This document shows positions 16,967 through 24,486 of a stretch of DNA of 64,000 nucleotides, piece by piece (position 1 is the first letter of the stretch; each line of letters opens with the position of its first letter). The position numbers and the translations under genes are program-made. Below the pieces are notes generated by a model. That model was not told the origin of the DNA, ran no database searches, and saw only the letters and a program-made list of their open reading frames with translations. The DNA lies in the NCBI GenBank assembly GCA_910584385.1, contig CAJUAK010000007.1, positions 22,534-86,533 on the forward strand, written 5' to 3'. The DNA is from an uncultured Alphaproteobacteria bacterium (GTDB lineage Bacteria; Pseudomonadota; Alphaproteobacteria; RF32; CAG-239).

Positions 16967-17797
16967 TTAATAACCGCTGTTTTTATTGTAAATGCTCGCC
17001 ATATTCAGATAACCGACCTGCAGCATTTGCGCCGTTGCCTGATAGCGCGTCGCCTGGATTTGCAGCGCATTCACGGCAGATAAGGTGTTGCTGGCATAAT
17101 CCGTGGTCGAAGGGACGATTGACGTTTTCTTGTTCTTTGTATCAGACGACGAGGCTTCCATTGCGACATAATCGTGCTTATAGCTGTTTCCCATTTGTAT
17201 CTGCAGCGCATAGGCAACATCATCTTTTTGATCGGCGTCTTCCGCACGGGTTACTTTGATGTAATATTCGCCTTTTTTAGCACGGTATTCGCCGCTTAAA
17301 ATCTGGTCCATCGCCTCGCGGGTTTTGGTTCCCTTCTCGGCGGCGCTGTCTCCGACTAAGACATCCCGTCCGCCTTTTTTCATGTAAACTTCAATGCGCA
17401 TGCCCGGCGCGGTTAATTCCAGAGGATTCTGATTCGCTTCCTCTTCTTTCTTTTTTTGCTGCTCTTCCATCCAGCCGGCGGGGTCGTTTTTCCTTTTCAG
17501 TTCATCAAGATAAGCATCATATTTTGAAAGGTTCAAAACCTTGTCATCATCGCTGGAAGCATTACGCAGGGAAATAGACAGTTTGCCGTTGGACTGAACC
17601 TGCGTTTTGTAAATGTCTACCGAGTCGTTATTGGCCAGTTTGCCAATCGCGGTCAAACGGGAGTAGTTCAAACGGGTGTAGCCTAAGTCTCTGGCGTTGG
17701 CGAATTTTTCATCAACGTCGTTGACATCCGTAACATTTTTTTCCCAATATTTGGCAGAGGTTTCACCTAGAACCGCGTTTAACGTGATATCAGCCAT
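16967..17797 (-). CDS. unrecognised protein sharing the flagellin N-terminal signature
   Basis: 276 residues, with a GGAG ribosome site before the ATG. I do not recognise the family. The first six residues (MADITL) mirror the flagellin start (MSDITL), and the last 40 (SAVNALQIQATRYQATAQMLQVGYLNMASIYNKN) form an amphipathic helix that could pack like a flagellar D0 helix. There is no signal peptide or membrane helix. The middle is charged (DELKRKNDPAGWMEEQQKKKEEEANQ), then beta-rich. It lies one gene away from flagellin on the same strand with its own terminator. A secreted flagellar-associated protein is a reasonable guess, not a demonstrated role. Confidence 0.75.
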   Translation of the reverse strand: MADITLNAVLGETSAKYWEKNVTDVNDVDEKFANARDLGYTRLNYSRLTAIGKLANNDSVDIYKTQVQSNGKLSISLRNASSDDDKVLNLSKYDAYLDELKRKNDPAGWMEEQQKKKEEEANQNPLELTAPGMRIEVYMKKGGRDVLVGDSAAEKGTKTREAMDQILSGEYRAKKGEYYIKVTRAEDADQKDDVAYALQIQMGNSYKHDYVAMEASSSDTKNKKTSIVPSTTDYASNTLSAVNALQIQATRYQATAQMLQVGYLNMASIYNKNSGY

Positions 17798-17869
17798 CTA
17801 TTTTCTCCACTAAAGCAAATCCTGTTTTATATTTTAACATAATTAAAAGCTTAAAACAATATATAATTC

Positions 17870-19441
17870 CTAATATATTAATTTATATATTTCTTCGCTC
17901 GCTCCCGTGCTTTCAAGGCGCTTTTCGCCTAAAAATTCTACAGTATAGGAATCAGCGCCCAAATGTTCCATCACGCCGGCAGTCATTATGATTTCGCCAT
18001 CATAGGCGTGCTCAAGCAAAGAATTTAAATATTCCGGATTCTGGCGCGCCTCCCCGTCATCTTCAACCAATGCGCACATGTTTTTTAAGTTTACGGTATC
18101 ATCGTTGACTTCATCCTGGTAAAGGGAAATATCTTTCAAAAAGCCAACCGAAAATTTTACCGCCTCGTTTAGCCTCAAAAAGCGGGCGCTTGTTATGCCG
18201 CCTTCTTCCATAATCTGCGTTCCGTTATACTTTCCAAGCAGGCCGGAAATAATGTTATGGATGTCGCCGCTGACCTTTTGGGAAAATTCTTCTTGCTCCG
18301 GACTGGATTCATCAAGAAAACGCAGGCTGCTTTTGATGTTGACGACAGAAGAAAAAATAATCGCAGAATCGGTTTTGAGTTCCGGGGCTTCGTTCTCCTC
18401 TAACGAAGAATTTAACGCCTCCCATTTGGCAAAACCCGCCTGGAGCGCATCCGTATCCAAAGGCTGGTCGTTAATGACTTCATACATCAGGCAGGCGCCA
18501 ATCCCGCTCAAAAAAATGGCGAGTTTGTTATCTTTATAGCCCCTCTTGGCTTCATAAAAGGACGCCAGGTCGACATTTTCGCCTTCCAAGACTTTGAATG
18601 CTTCGTAAAGCAAAGAATTTGCCTCTGAAATCCGCAGCCCGCAAAACCGGGACAGTTCCAAACAGCCGCCATAAACGATTAACTTAACGCCCAGCTTTGA
18701 AAAACTGTCCTGAAAAGCTGATTTTGATTCGAGCTGCGCCAAAAGCTGGCGCAAAAAAGAGATGATATACTGCTTATATTCAAACGGCGCTTCGGGGTAT
18801 ACCGGCGTTACATCCGGGTCAAAATCGTCGTTCAGGTTATAAAGCTTATAAATTGCTTCCGCACGCGACAAAAAGCGGCGCTCGTCAGAAGCCCCAAGCA
18901 CTTCGCGCTTTTCAACAAAAACATTCCAGGGAACTTTCTTTAAGACCAGCGGCAGCGCCGTGCTTAAAAATAAAATAAAGAAGGCGCCAAAAAGAATCGG
19001 GCGTAAAATTTCTTCGGGAACAATTTCTTTAATTATCGGCACCAGCAGCGTAATCAGAACATTGGCAATGACCAGGCAGAGGATGATAATGGCGATGAGT
19101 TTCAGCAAAGCCTTGAACACATTTGGAAGGTGCAGGCTTTTTTGCTGCTCCTGCCCGTTTTTAATTCCGGCCATTTCTTTTATGTCAACAGAAGAAATTA
19201 TGTTTTCTTTTTCCTTCTCCTGCTTTTTTTTGTTCGGATTGCTTATATATTCAACGCTCTCCTGGTAGGTGTTGTCCTGGACGTCAAAAATCTCTTTAAT
19301 GATTTTTACTTTAAATTTTTCAGTTTCTTTTTCTTTGGCAAGATTTATCGCTTCATAACGCTGTTCGCTTGAAAAGCGTTCTTCAAGCTTCCAGCCGTCG
19401 CCTTTGTCCGTATATACTTCATAATGCGTGATGCTTATCAT
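17870..19441 (-). CDS. two-helix membrane protein with possible degenerate class III nucleotidyl cyclase domain
   Basis: 523 residues. A cytoplasmic N-terminal part with a charged Lys/Glu linker (about 70-100) precedes two membrane helices (about 108-136 and 146-167) and a long soluble C-terminal half. Residues about 355-523 follow the order of a class III adenylate/guanylate cyclase: a first strand AIIFSSVVNI, a helical stretch, then GEIIMTAGVMEHLG and VEFLGEKRLESTGASEEIYKL, the normal cyclase C-terminus. The first metal-binding aspartate is replaced (S365), and the GDG loop reads EEGGI, so it should not catalyse. The cyclase relation is my pattern match and needs a profile or structure search. 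Confidence 0.6.
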   Translation of the reverse strand: MISITHYEVYTDKGDGWKLEERFSSEQRYEAINLAKEKETEKFKVKIIKEIFDVQDNTYQESVEYISNPNKKKQEKEKENIISSVDIKEMAGIKNGQEQQKSLHLPNVFKALLKLIAIIILCLVIANVLITLLVPIIKEIVPEEILRPILFGAFFILFLSTALPLVLKKVPWNVFVEKREVLGASDERRFLSRAEAIYKLYNLNDDFDPDVTPVYPEAPFEYKQYIISFLRQLLAQLESKSAFQDSFSKLGVKLIVYGGCLELSRFCGLRISEANSLLYEAFKVLEGENVDLASFYEAKRGYKDNKLAIFLSGIGACLMYEVINDQPLDTDALQAGFAKWEALNSSLEENEAPELKTDSAIIFSSVVNIKSSLRFLDESSPEQEEFSQKVSGDIHNIISGLLGKYNGTQIMEEGGITSARFLRLNEAVKFSVGFLKDISLYQDEVNDDTVNLKNMCALVEDDGEARQNPEYLNSLLEHAYDGEIIMTAGVMEHLGADSYTVEFLGEKRLESTGASEEIYKLIY

Positions 19442-19464
19442 TGCCCTTTATCCTGAAATAAAAA

Positions 19465-19499
19465 AAACCTGCTTTCAATATAATTGAAAGCAGGTTAAC
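19465..19499 (-). terminator. rpmE terminator
   Basis: A perfect 14-bp stem (AACCTGCTTTCAAT and its complement) with a 3-nt loop, followed on the minus strand by a T-run. Confidence 0.9.
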
Positions 19500-19513
19500 A
19501 AATAGCTAAAGCC

Positions 19514-19747
19514 TTAGGCTTCTTCAGACTTCAAACCAAAGTTGCCGTATTTGTTCTTGAACTTAGACAACTGGCCGCCTGTGTCTACCAAACGACGAAC
19601 GCCCGTCCATACCGGGTGAGACTTCGGATCAATTTCCAAACGCATAACATCACCGGCTTTGCCCCATGTGCTGCGGACTTTGCATTCTGTGCCGTCTGTC
19701 ATGACATATGTAATTTCATGATAATCCGGATGAATACCTTTTTTCAT
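19514..19747 (-). CDS. rpmE: 50S ribosomal protein L31
   Basis: 77 residues. MKKGIHPDYHEI, VMTDGTE, SHPVWTG and FKNKYGNFG are L31 signatures. The CxxC zinc ligands of the zinc-type L31 are missing, so this is the zinc-free form usual in alphaproteobacteria. It is monocistronic with a strong terminator. Confidence 0.96.
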   Translation of the reverse strand: MKKGIHPDYHEITYVMTDGTECKVRSTWGKAGDVMRLEIDPKSHPVWTGVRRLVDTGGQLSKFKNKYGNFGLKSEEA

Positions 19748-19850
19748 CTTAAAAACTCCTAAAAACTCTTGTTAAATTCTGTTAAGTTAGGGCTCTTATA
19801 CATTAGACATACGAATTTGGCAAGCATAATTTTACATTTTTTTAAATTTT

Positions 19851-20750
19851 TTAATTCAGCTCTTCAACCGTTACCAAATTTTTCTTTGAAGAATCGTCTG
19901 TCGTATTAACAACCTTAACGCTAAATGCACGGTAGCCTTTATCCATCAGATAAGAACGCACTTCCATCGCCCGGTTCAGGCTTTGGCGCTTTTTCTTAAA
20001 GCTGTCTGTGCCGTCATCAAAATTATATGCGTAAATCGCTATGCGCTTTCCCGGAACATTTTCAATGCCGGATACAATTTCATCAAGCTGGCGCTGTTGC
20101 CCTTCGGTTAATCCCGTTTCTTCGCTGTCAAAGCGGATTTGCCCAAAAGCCGGAGACGCGGCAGGCGCTGCAGCCGGAACGGTTTCCGCCGAAACTAAAG
20201 GCTGCGGCATTTCATTTTTCGGAGCTTCTGCCGGCGCGTCATTTTTCGGGGCTTCCGCTGGCGCGGCGGGAACTTCTTCGGAAACTGTCTTGCTTTCAGG
20301 AGCCAAAACCGGTGCTTCAACAGTTTTCGAGGTTTCTTCCTGAGCCGGCAAAGCCGCATTTTCAGGCTGCGGTTCGGCCACAACCGCGACAACCGGCGCC
20401 GCTTCAACTTTTGGCTCAATCGCGTCCTCCGGTTCCTGAGCTGCAATTACGGGTGCAGATTCTGCAATCGGCACATATTCAGGCTGAACCGGTTTAGCGG
20501 CAATTTCTTTTTTCTCAGCCGGCTTGGCTTTGGCCTTTTTAACGGCTTTTTTTGCTTTTGGCGCTTTGGCCTTGGGCGCCGTTTTTACAACTTCCGGAAA
20601 AAGGAGCTGGTTGTTGATTCGGGGAGAATTGGCACTTCCTAAAGAATCCAATACAGACAAATCTACATAAACATCGTCTTCCGCTTTTACATTCGCCGGA
20701 ACAAACATCGCCCCAGCCAGCAACAATGCGTATAAACTTTTACGTTTCAT
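19851..20750 (-). CDS. periplasmic OmpA-like domain protein with long Pro/Ala/Lys linker
   Basis: 299 residues. There is a signal peptide (cleavage after VKA at about 23), then a very long low-complexity linker (about 55-205) rich in Ala, Pro, Glu and, at first, Lys (APKAKKAVKKAKAK). The C-terminal domain (about 206-299) has the OmpA/MotB order: FDSEETGLTEGQQRQLDEI, a strand IAIYAYNFDD and the LNRAMEVRSYLMDKG helix that contacts peptidoglycan in the family. The peptidoglycan-binding residues are only partly recognisable. It probably tethers something across the periplasm. It is preceded by a GAGG ribosome site. Confidence 0.7.
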   Translation of the reverse strand: MKRKSLYALLLAGAMFVPANVKAEDDVYVDLSVLDSLGSANSPRINNQLLFPEVVKTAPKAKAPKAKKAVKKAKAKPAEKKEIAAKPVQPEYVPIAESAPVIAAQEPEDAIEPKVEAAPVVAVVAEPQPENAALPAQEETSKTVEAPVLAPESKTVSEEVPAAPAEAPKNDAPAEAPKNEMPQPLVSAETVPAAAPAASPAFGQIRFDSEETGLTEGQQRQLDEIVSGIENVPGKRIAIYAYNFDDGTDSFKKKRQSLNRAMEVRSYLMDKGYRAFSVKVVNTTDDSSKKNLVTVEELN

Positions 20751-20777
20751 GGCTTCTCCCCTCTTTTCTATGCCTGT

Positions 20778-21545
20778 TTAATGAACGAAATTATACAGCC
20801 GACTGCTTAAATTTGCATTAACGGCTATCAAATCGCCGCTGGCAAAAACAGCTTCCAAATCTTCCGTCCGGATATCCTTTTGGTTCATTTCCAAAATGTA
20901 ACCGCCCGCTTCTTTGACCAGCAGCATTCCCGCGCCGATTTCCGCCGCAGAACGCCCCTTGGCAACCAAGCCGTCCATTCTTCCGGCGGCAATTCCGGCC
21001 ATATCCAGAGAGACAGCGCCGGAAACGCGGATATTTTCACAATCCTTTATCAGAGGCAGGCTCTCAATATCCGAAGCAACCACCGCAGCCGGCATGTCTT
21101 TCAGCGCCGAAACGCGCAGGCGTTCCTGATTGCGGTAGCCTTCCTTAAAAGCGCCTTTGCCTTTTTCAGCAAAAAACAATTCGTCCGCCGCCGGATTATA
21201 GACAACCGCCGCCGTCAAAACGCCATTTTCGACAAGGGCAACGTTGATTGCAAAATGAGGCAGCGCATGCGCAAAATTTACAATCCCGTCTATCGGGGAA
21301 ACGAGAAAATGGGATGCCTTCGGCATTTTATCCCCGGGCAGGACTATTGCGTAATCCGGGCGGATTTTCGCAAGTTCTGCCTTAAGGGTCGAGGCCGCGC
21401 GCTGGTAAGCCGCGCCGACAAATTCCTTATTGCCTTTTATGGAAGACTGCAGGCGCTCCAGTTCGTTAAAATCCCTGGTTAAAGCCTGCCCGGCCTTTTT
21501 AACTGCGGCAATAACAAAACTTAATGATGTTGATACATAAGACAT
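20778..21545 (-). CDS. inositol monophosphatase-family (SuhB-like) protein with altered active site
   Basis: 255 residues, family length. The fold markers are clear: SPIDGIVNFAHALPHFAI, GVVYNP-like AVVYNPAADELFFAEKGKGAF and LVKEAGGYI. However, the metal ligands differ from active IMPases: GEE reads GDK (71-73), the first Asp of DPIDGT is Ser83, and the WD of the third motif is AE (201-202). The second Asp (D86) remains. It may be non-catalytic or have a changed substrate. Its start overlaps the efp stop by 1 nt. E. coli SuhB has a catalysis-independent role in rRNA transcription antitermination, which is one possible role here (inference). Confidence 0.85.
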   Translation of the reverse strand: MSYVSTSLSFVIAAVKKAGQALTRDFNELERLQSSIKGNKEFVGAAYQRAASTLKAELAKIRPDYAIVLPGDKMPKASHFLVSPIDGIVNFAHALPHFAINVALVENGVLTAAVVYNPAADELFFAEKGKGAFKEGYRNQERLRVSALKDMPAAVVASDIESLPLIKDCENIRVSGAVSLDMAGIAAGRMDGLVAKGRSAAEIGAGMLLVKEAGGYILEMNQKDIRTEDLEAVFASGDLIAVNANLSSRLYNFVH

Positions 21546-22108
21546 TATTTAGCTCTCTCAACATAAGACGCATCAGCCGTGGCAACAACAATCTTATCGC
21601 CAACGCCCACAAATGGCGGAACAGCCGTACGGACGCCGTTATCCAAAATTGCCGGCTTGTATGATGAAGAAACCGTCTGCCCTTTGATGACAGGTTCTGT
21701 CTCGGCAACTTCACAAATAACCTGAAGGGGAAGTTCAACAGAAATCGGCTTGCCATCGATAACGCTGATTTTAACTTCCATGCCGTCCGTCATAAACGGG
21801 CGGGAATCACCCAGAATATCAGCCGGCATTGAGAATTGTTCAAAGGTATCGCTTTCCATAAAGGTCAAGCCGGTGTTGTCTTCAAACAAAAATTGGCAGT
21901 CTCTGGTTTCAACCATCAGCTTTTCAACCATATCTTCCGTTCTGAAACGTTCGTTGGTTTTTGTGCCTTCTTCGACAGATTTCATTTCAACCTGCATAAA
22001 AGCTCCGCCTTTGCCCGGTTTTACAAAATTTGTCTTAATAACCGTCCATGGTTTGCCTTTATATTCGATTACCCAGCCGATACGGATGGCCCCTGCTTGT
22101 TGTTTCAT
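21545..22108 (-). CDS. efp: translation elongation factor P
   Basis: 187 residues from the ATG at 22108 (GGAG at a good distance). A longer upstream frame is not supported. The three-domain EF-P pattern is complete: KPWTVIKTNFVKPGKGGAFMQ with the modifiable lysine in the PGKGG loop, DMVEKLMVETRDCQFLFED, and the C-terminal SYKPAILDNGVRTAVPPFV. EF-P relieves ribosome stalling at proline runs. It sits between a ThiE-like gene and the IMPase-like gene. The gene for lysine modification is not visible. Confidence 0.96.
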   Translation of the reverse strand: MKQQAGAIRIGWVIEYKGKPWTVIKTNFVKPGKGGAFMQVEMKSVEEGTKTNERFRTEDMVEKLMVETRDCQFLFEDNTGLTFMESDTFEQFSMPADILGDSRPFMTDGMEVKISVIDGKPISVELPLQVICEVAETEPVIKGQTVSSSYKPAILDNGVRTAVPPFVGVGDKIVVATADASYVERAK

Positions 22109-22167
22109 TATTTTTCTCCAATAGTTATTGTCTGATTTTATGTGCAAATTAATATAAGATTTGTTTT

Positions 22168-22677
22168 TTAGCAACCAAAATTTTCGCCTTGAGACGCATT
22201 TATGATTATAAAATCCGTATCAAGCGCCTTGCAGGCCCCGCTGTCTGCACAGACATCAAGCGCCGTTTGGATTAAAAACAGCTCGTGGTACCAGGGCACC
22301 AGTTCCCCTAACGCCGGCAGGCTTTCGCCGTCTGCGCAAAACACCAAAAAATCAGGCTCACATTCGCTGCACAGCATCGCTTCATGCCGGCGCGGCGGGC
22401 AAACCAGCCCGAAAAATTTTTTGCCGATTTCTTTTTGAAATGCCGAAACCTGCTTTTTGATATTTTTTTCCGAATCTATTCTCAAGACGGCGCCATCCAG
22501 ATTATGCTTTTGGCATAGTGCCGCCGCCCCTTCTCCCCATGCCAGTTTCAAAGCATCTGTCTCCGGCAGGCGGGCAAGGGCTCCCTCCGTGCGCTCCGAT
22601 ATCAAATAGCAGCAGACATTTTCTCCGCTTAAAACATTATCTTCGGCGTTTTCAAATTTTTGGATAATCTTTTGCAT
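22168..22677 (-). CDS. diverged thiamine-phosphate-synthase-like (TenI/ThiE) barrel protein
   Basis: 169 residues from the ATG at 22677; further upstream starts would overlap the divergent coiled-coil gene. The segment KKFFGLVCPPRRHEAMLCSECEPDFLVF aligns with the VGVSCHSRHEAMLAGEAGADYVAFG stretch of ThiE-like proteins, and LKLAWGEGAAALCQKHNLDGAVLRID fits an earlier barrel strand. The rest of the ThiE active site is not visible, and the protein is about 40 residues short. It may be a degenerate barrel. It precedes efp on the same strand, with 59 nt between. Confidence 0.55.
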   Translation of the reverse strand: MQKIIQKFENAEDNVLSGENVCCYLISERTEGALARLPETDALKLAWGEGAAALCQKHNLDGAVLRIDSEKNIKKQVSAFQKEIGKKFFGLVCPPRRHEAMLCSECEPDFLVFCADGESLPALGELVPWYHELFLIQTALDVCADSGACKALDTDFIIINASQGENFGC

Positions 22678-22693
22678 AATTTTCTCTTGAGGC

Positions 22694-22721
22694 TTGAAAA
22701 ACTCTTTTCTATCAGTATGAT
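22694..22721 (+). promoter_or_regulatory. sigma-70-like promoter for the zapA line
   Basis: TTGAAA and TATGAT separated by 16 bp, ending 45 bp before the first ATG. This fits transcription of the coiled-coil gene, zapA and the downstream RNA. Judged by eye only. Confidence 0.4.
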
Positions 22722-22765
22722 GGGGAAAATATAAATGAATATTCGCAAATAGAAAAGAAAAATTT

Positions 22766-23035
22766 ATGGATACCGCAAAAAAAATTACGCTCCCGCAAAC
22801 GGCCGCGGCGCTTGGCGAACTCAGCCTTGCCTTATCTAACCTGGAGGCTGCCCTTGATGCCAAGGCTTCGGAAGTGAAGGCTAATGAAAAAAAATCCCTT
22901 GATGAAATAAACAGGCTGCAAGAAGAAAAAAATTTGCTCTTTGCTGCGGCTCAGCAAACAATCAGCGGCGTAAACAGCATTATGCACAATATTGACAAGG
23001 TGTTGGAAAATGGCTCAGGTAACGATCACAATTAA
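22766..23035 (+). CDS. small coiled-coil protein upstream of zapA
   Basis: 89 residues, mostly one heptad-patterned helix (LGELSLALSNLEAALDAKASEVKANEKKSLDEINRL). No enzyme motifs or membrane segment. A short coiled-coil gene directly before zapA is common in alphaproteobacteria, and the ends overlap by 26 nt, so it is likely translated with ZapA and may bind it or the division apparatus (inference). Confidence 0.75.
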   Translation: MDTAKKITLPQTAAALGELSLALSNLEAALDAKASEVKANEKKSLDEINRLQEEKNLLFAAAQQTISGVNSIMHNIDKVLENGSGNDHN

Positions 23036-23348
23036 CAATCGCGAATATGCCGTTGCCTGCGAAGACGGGCAGGAAGGGCGTTTGATTCTGCTTGCCAGGA
23101 TGCTTGATGAAAAAGCAAAAATGCTGACCAAGGCTTCCGGGCAGGTTAATGAAAATATGCTCCTTGCTTTGGTCGGGCTTTTGCTTGCCGACGAGCTTTC
23201 CGAACTCAAAAAAGGCGCCGCGCCCGTTCAGGAAAATAACGGGGCTGATGAAGCGCGAATCCGCGAAATCGATGAGGAAATTTCCGGGCAGATAAAATCT
23301 TTGTGTCAAGCGATAAATTCTGTTGCATCCAAGCTAAATCTGTTGTAG
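23010..23348 (+). CDS. zapA: cell division protein ZapA
   Basis: 112 residues from the ATG at 23010; an earlier start six codons upstream lies within the overlapping gene and gives a poor N-terminus. MAQVTITINNREYAVACEDGQE is the canonical ZapA start, followed by a long coiled coil. ZapA tetramers bundle FtsZ. It is followed directly by a 6S RNA, the same gene order as in gammaproteobacteria. Confidence 0.92.
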   Translation: MAQVTITINNREYAVACEDGQEGRLILLARMLDEKAKMLTKASGQVNENMLLALVGLLLADELSELKKGAAPVQENNGADEARIREIDEEISGQIKSLCQAINSVASKLNLL

Positions 23349-23349
23349 C

Positions 23350-23530
23350 CTAGAATCATGGAGGGCGAGCTGTCTAATGCGTATTTTCCGCAGTTCTTCC
23401 GAGCCAACATTATATTTTAGGGAGCTGTTCCTATTTAAATCGTGGTTTAAATATACGGTGCCCACTTTGTGAAACGCGGTTCGTTTTAGAATGTAATATA
23501 TACGGTTATACGGCCCCCTCGCTTTAACAC
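23350..23530 (+). ncRNA. ssrS: 6S RNA (regulator of RNA polymerase)
   Basis: This stretch directly follows zapA, the classic 6S RNA locus. Blocks in the expected order are TTCCGAGCCAACATTAT, a GGGAGCTGTTCC segment and GGTGCCCACTTTG...GAAACGCGG, which match the conserved parts of alphaproteobacterial 6S RNA as I recall them. The 5' GAGGG (23361) can pair with CCCTC (23516) to close the long stem, leaving a large central bulge region. 6S RNA mimics an open promoter and holds sigma-70 RNA polymerase in stationary phase. Exact ends are approximate. Confidence 0.8.
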
Positions 23531-23548
23531 CCCTTCGGGGGCTTTTTT
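23528..23548 (+). terminator. terminator of the zapA-6S transcript
   Basis: A CCCC-TTC-GGGG hairpin followed by a T-run, between the 6S RNA and ymdB. Confidence 0.85.
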
Positions 23549-23565
23549 TATAAATGGAGTTTCTT

Positions 23566-24363
23566 TTGAAGATTTTTTATTGCGGAGATATTGTTGCAAG
23601 ATCCGGACGGGATGCCGTTATGAAAGCTTTGCCTGAAATCAGGGAAAAGCACGCTCCCGATGCTGTCATTCTTAATGTGGATAATGCCGCACACGGCTTT
23701 GGCGTTACCCCAGGCATCTGCCGCGACTTTTTTGAAGCCGGCGCCGATGCTCTGGTTACCGGAGACCATGTTTGGAACCAAAAAGAAATACTCCCCTTCC
23801 TTGACGAATGCAAAAAAATCGCACGCCCTATAAATTATCTTGATTCCTGTCCCGGCAGAGGCTTTGCAGAAATCACCCTTGCCAATGAGAAAAAACTTCT
23901 GGTTATCGAAGCTGTCGGACGCCTGTTTATGGAAGCCGTGGACTGCCCGGTTCAAAAAATTGAACAATTGTTGAAAGGCTATAACCTGGGGCGCAATATT
24001 GACGCTGTCTTTATTGATTTTCACGCCGAGGCTACTGCCGAAAAAATGTCTCTCGGACATTATTTTGACGGACGCGTTTCCGCGGTTATCGGTTCGCACA
24101 CGCATGTCCAGACCAATGACGCCAAAATTCTGCCAAACGGCACCGCCTATATGACTGATGCCGGAATGTGCGGCGATGATAACGGCGTTATCGGCTTTGA
24201 CAAGACAGAACCTGTTGCCCGCCTTGCGCGCAAATATACCGGCGGACGCCTTATTCCCGGAAAAGCGGCAGGAATTGTCAGCGGCGTTTTAATTGAAACA
24301 AATGATAAGACCGGTTTGGCCGAAGCCATCCACATTATTAAAATCCCCGCACAAACAGCTTAA
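23566..24363 (+). CDS. ymdB: YmdB-family metallophosphoesterase
   Basis: 265 residues from a TTG at 23566 with GGAG six bases upstream; the in-frame ATG at 23554 lies right behind the terminator without a ribosome site and is less likely. Family blocks are present: YCGDIVARSGRDAV, NAAHGFGVTP, the HVWN block, DFHAEATAEK and GSHTHVQT. Two likely metal ligands differ from the usual: DNAA for ENAA and GDH for GNH. YmdB-like enzymes are cyclic-nucleotide phosphodiesterases in Bacillus, but the substrate here is unknown. Its stop codon lies in the first copy of a 42-bp repeat shared with the convergent J-domain gene. Confidence 0.82.
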   Translation: MKIFYCGDIVARSGRDAVMKALPEIREKHAPDAVILNVDNAAHGFGVTPGICRDFFEAGADALVTGDHVWNQKEILPFLDECKKIARPINYLDSCPGRGFAEITLANEKKLLVIEAVGRLFMEAVDCPVQKIEQLLKGYNLGRNIDAVFIDFHAEATAEKMSLGHYFDGRVSAVIGSHTHVQTNDAKILPNGTAYMTDAGMCGDDNGVIGFDKTEPVARLARKYTGGRLIPGKAAGIVSGVLIETNDKTGLAEAIHIIKIPAQTA

Positions 24364-24486
24364 TCCACCCGTGCCGGATGAACGATACTCCTGTTTACAG
24401 CTTAATCCGCCCGTGCCGGATGAGCAATAGTCCTGTTTACAGTTTAATCCGCCCGTGCCGGATGAGCGATAATCTTGCTTTTTGCC
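24361..24486. repeat. three tandem 42-bp repeats at a convergent gene junction
   Basis: Units begin at 24361, 24403 and 24445, 42 bp apart. Each starts TAATCC(A/G)CCCGTGCCGGATGA and the first two continue with CTGTTTACAG. Each contains a short ATCCG...CGGAT hairpin. The ymdB stop codon opens the first unit and the J-domain gene stop opens the third, so the array probably arose by duplication of the two 3' ends. No T-run follows, so it is not a classical terminator. Confidence 0.9.

Noticed and set aside
20027..20497. Plus-strand frames over the OmpA-like gene
   Set aside because: They mirror the Ala/Pro/Glu linker of the real gene on the other strand.
24361..24486. CRISPR array
   Set aside because: Units are contiguous 42-bp repeats with no distinct spacers, and no cas genes are near.
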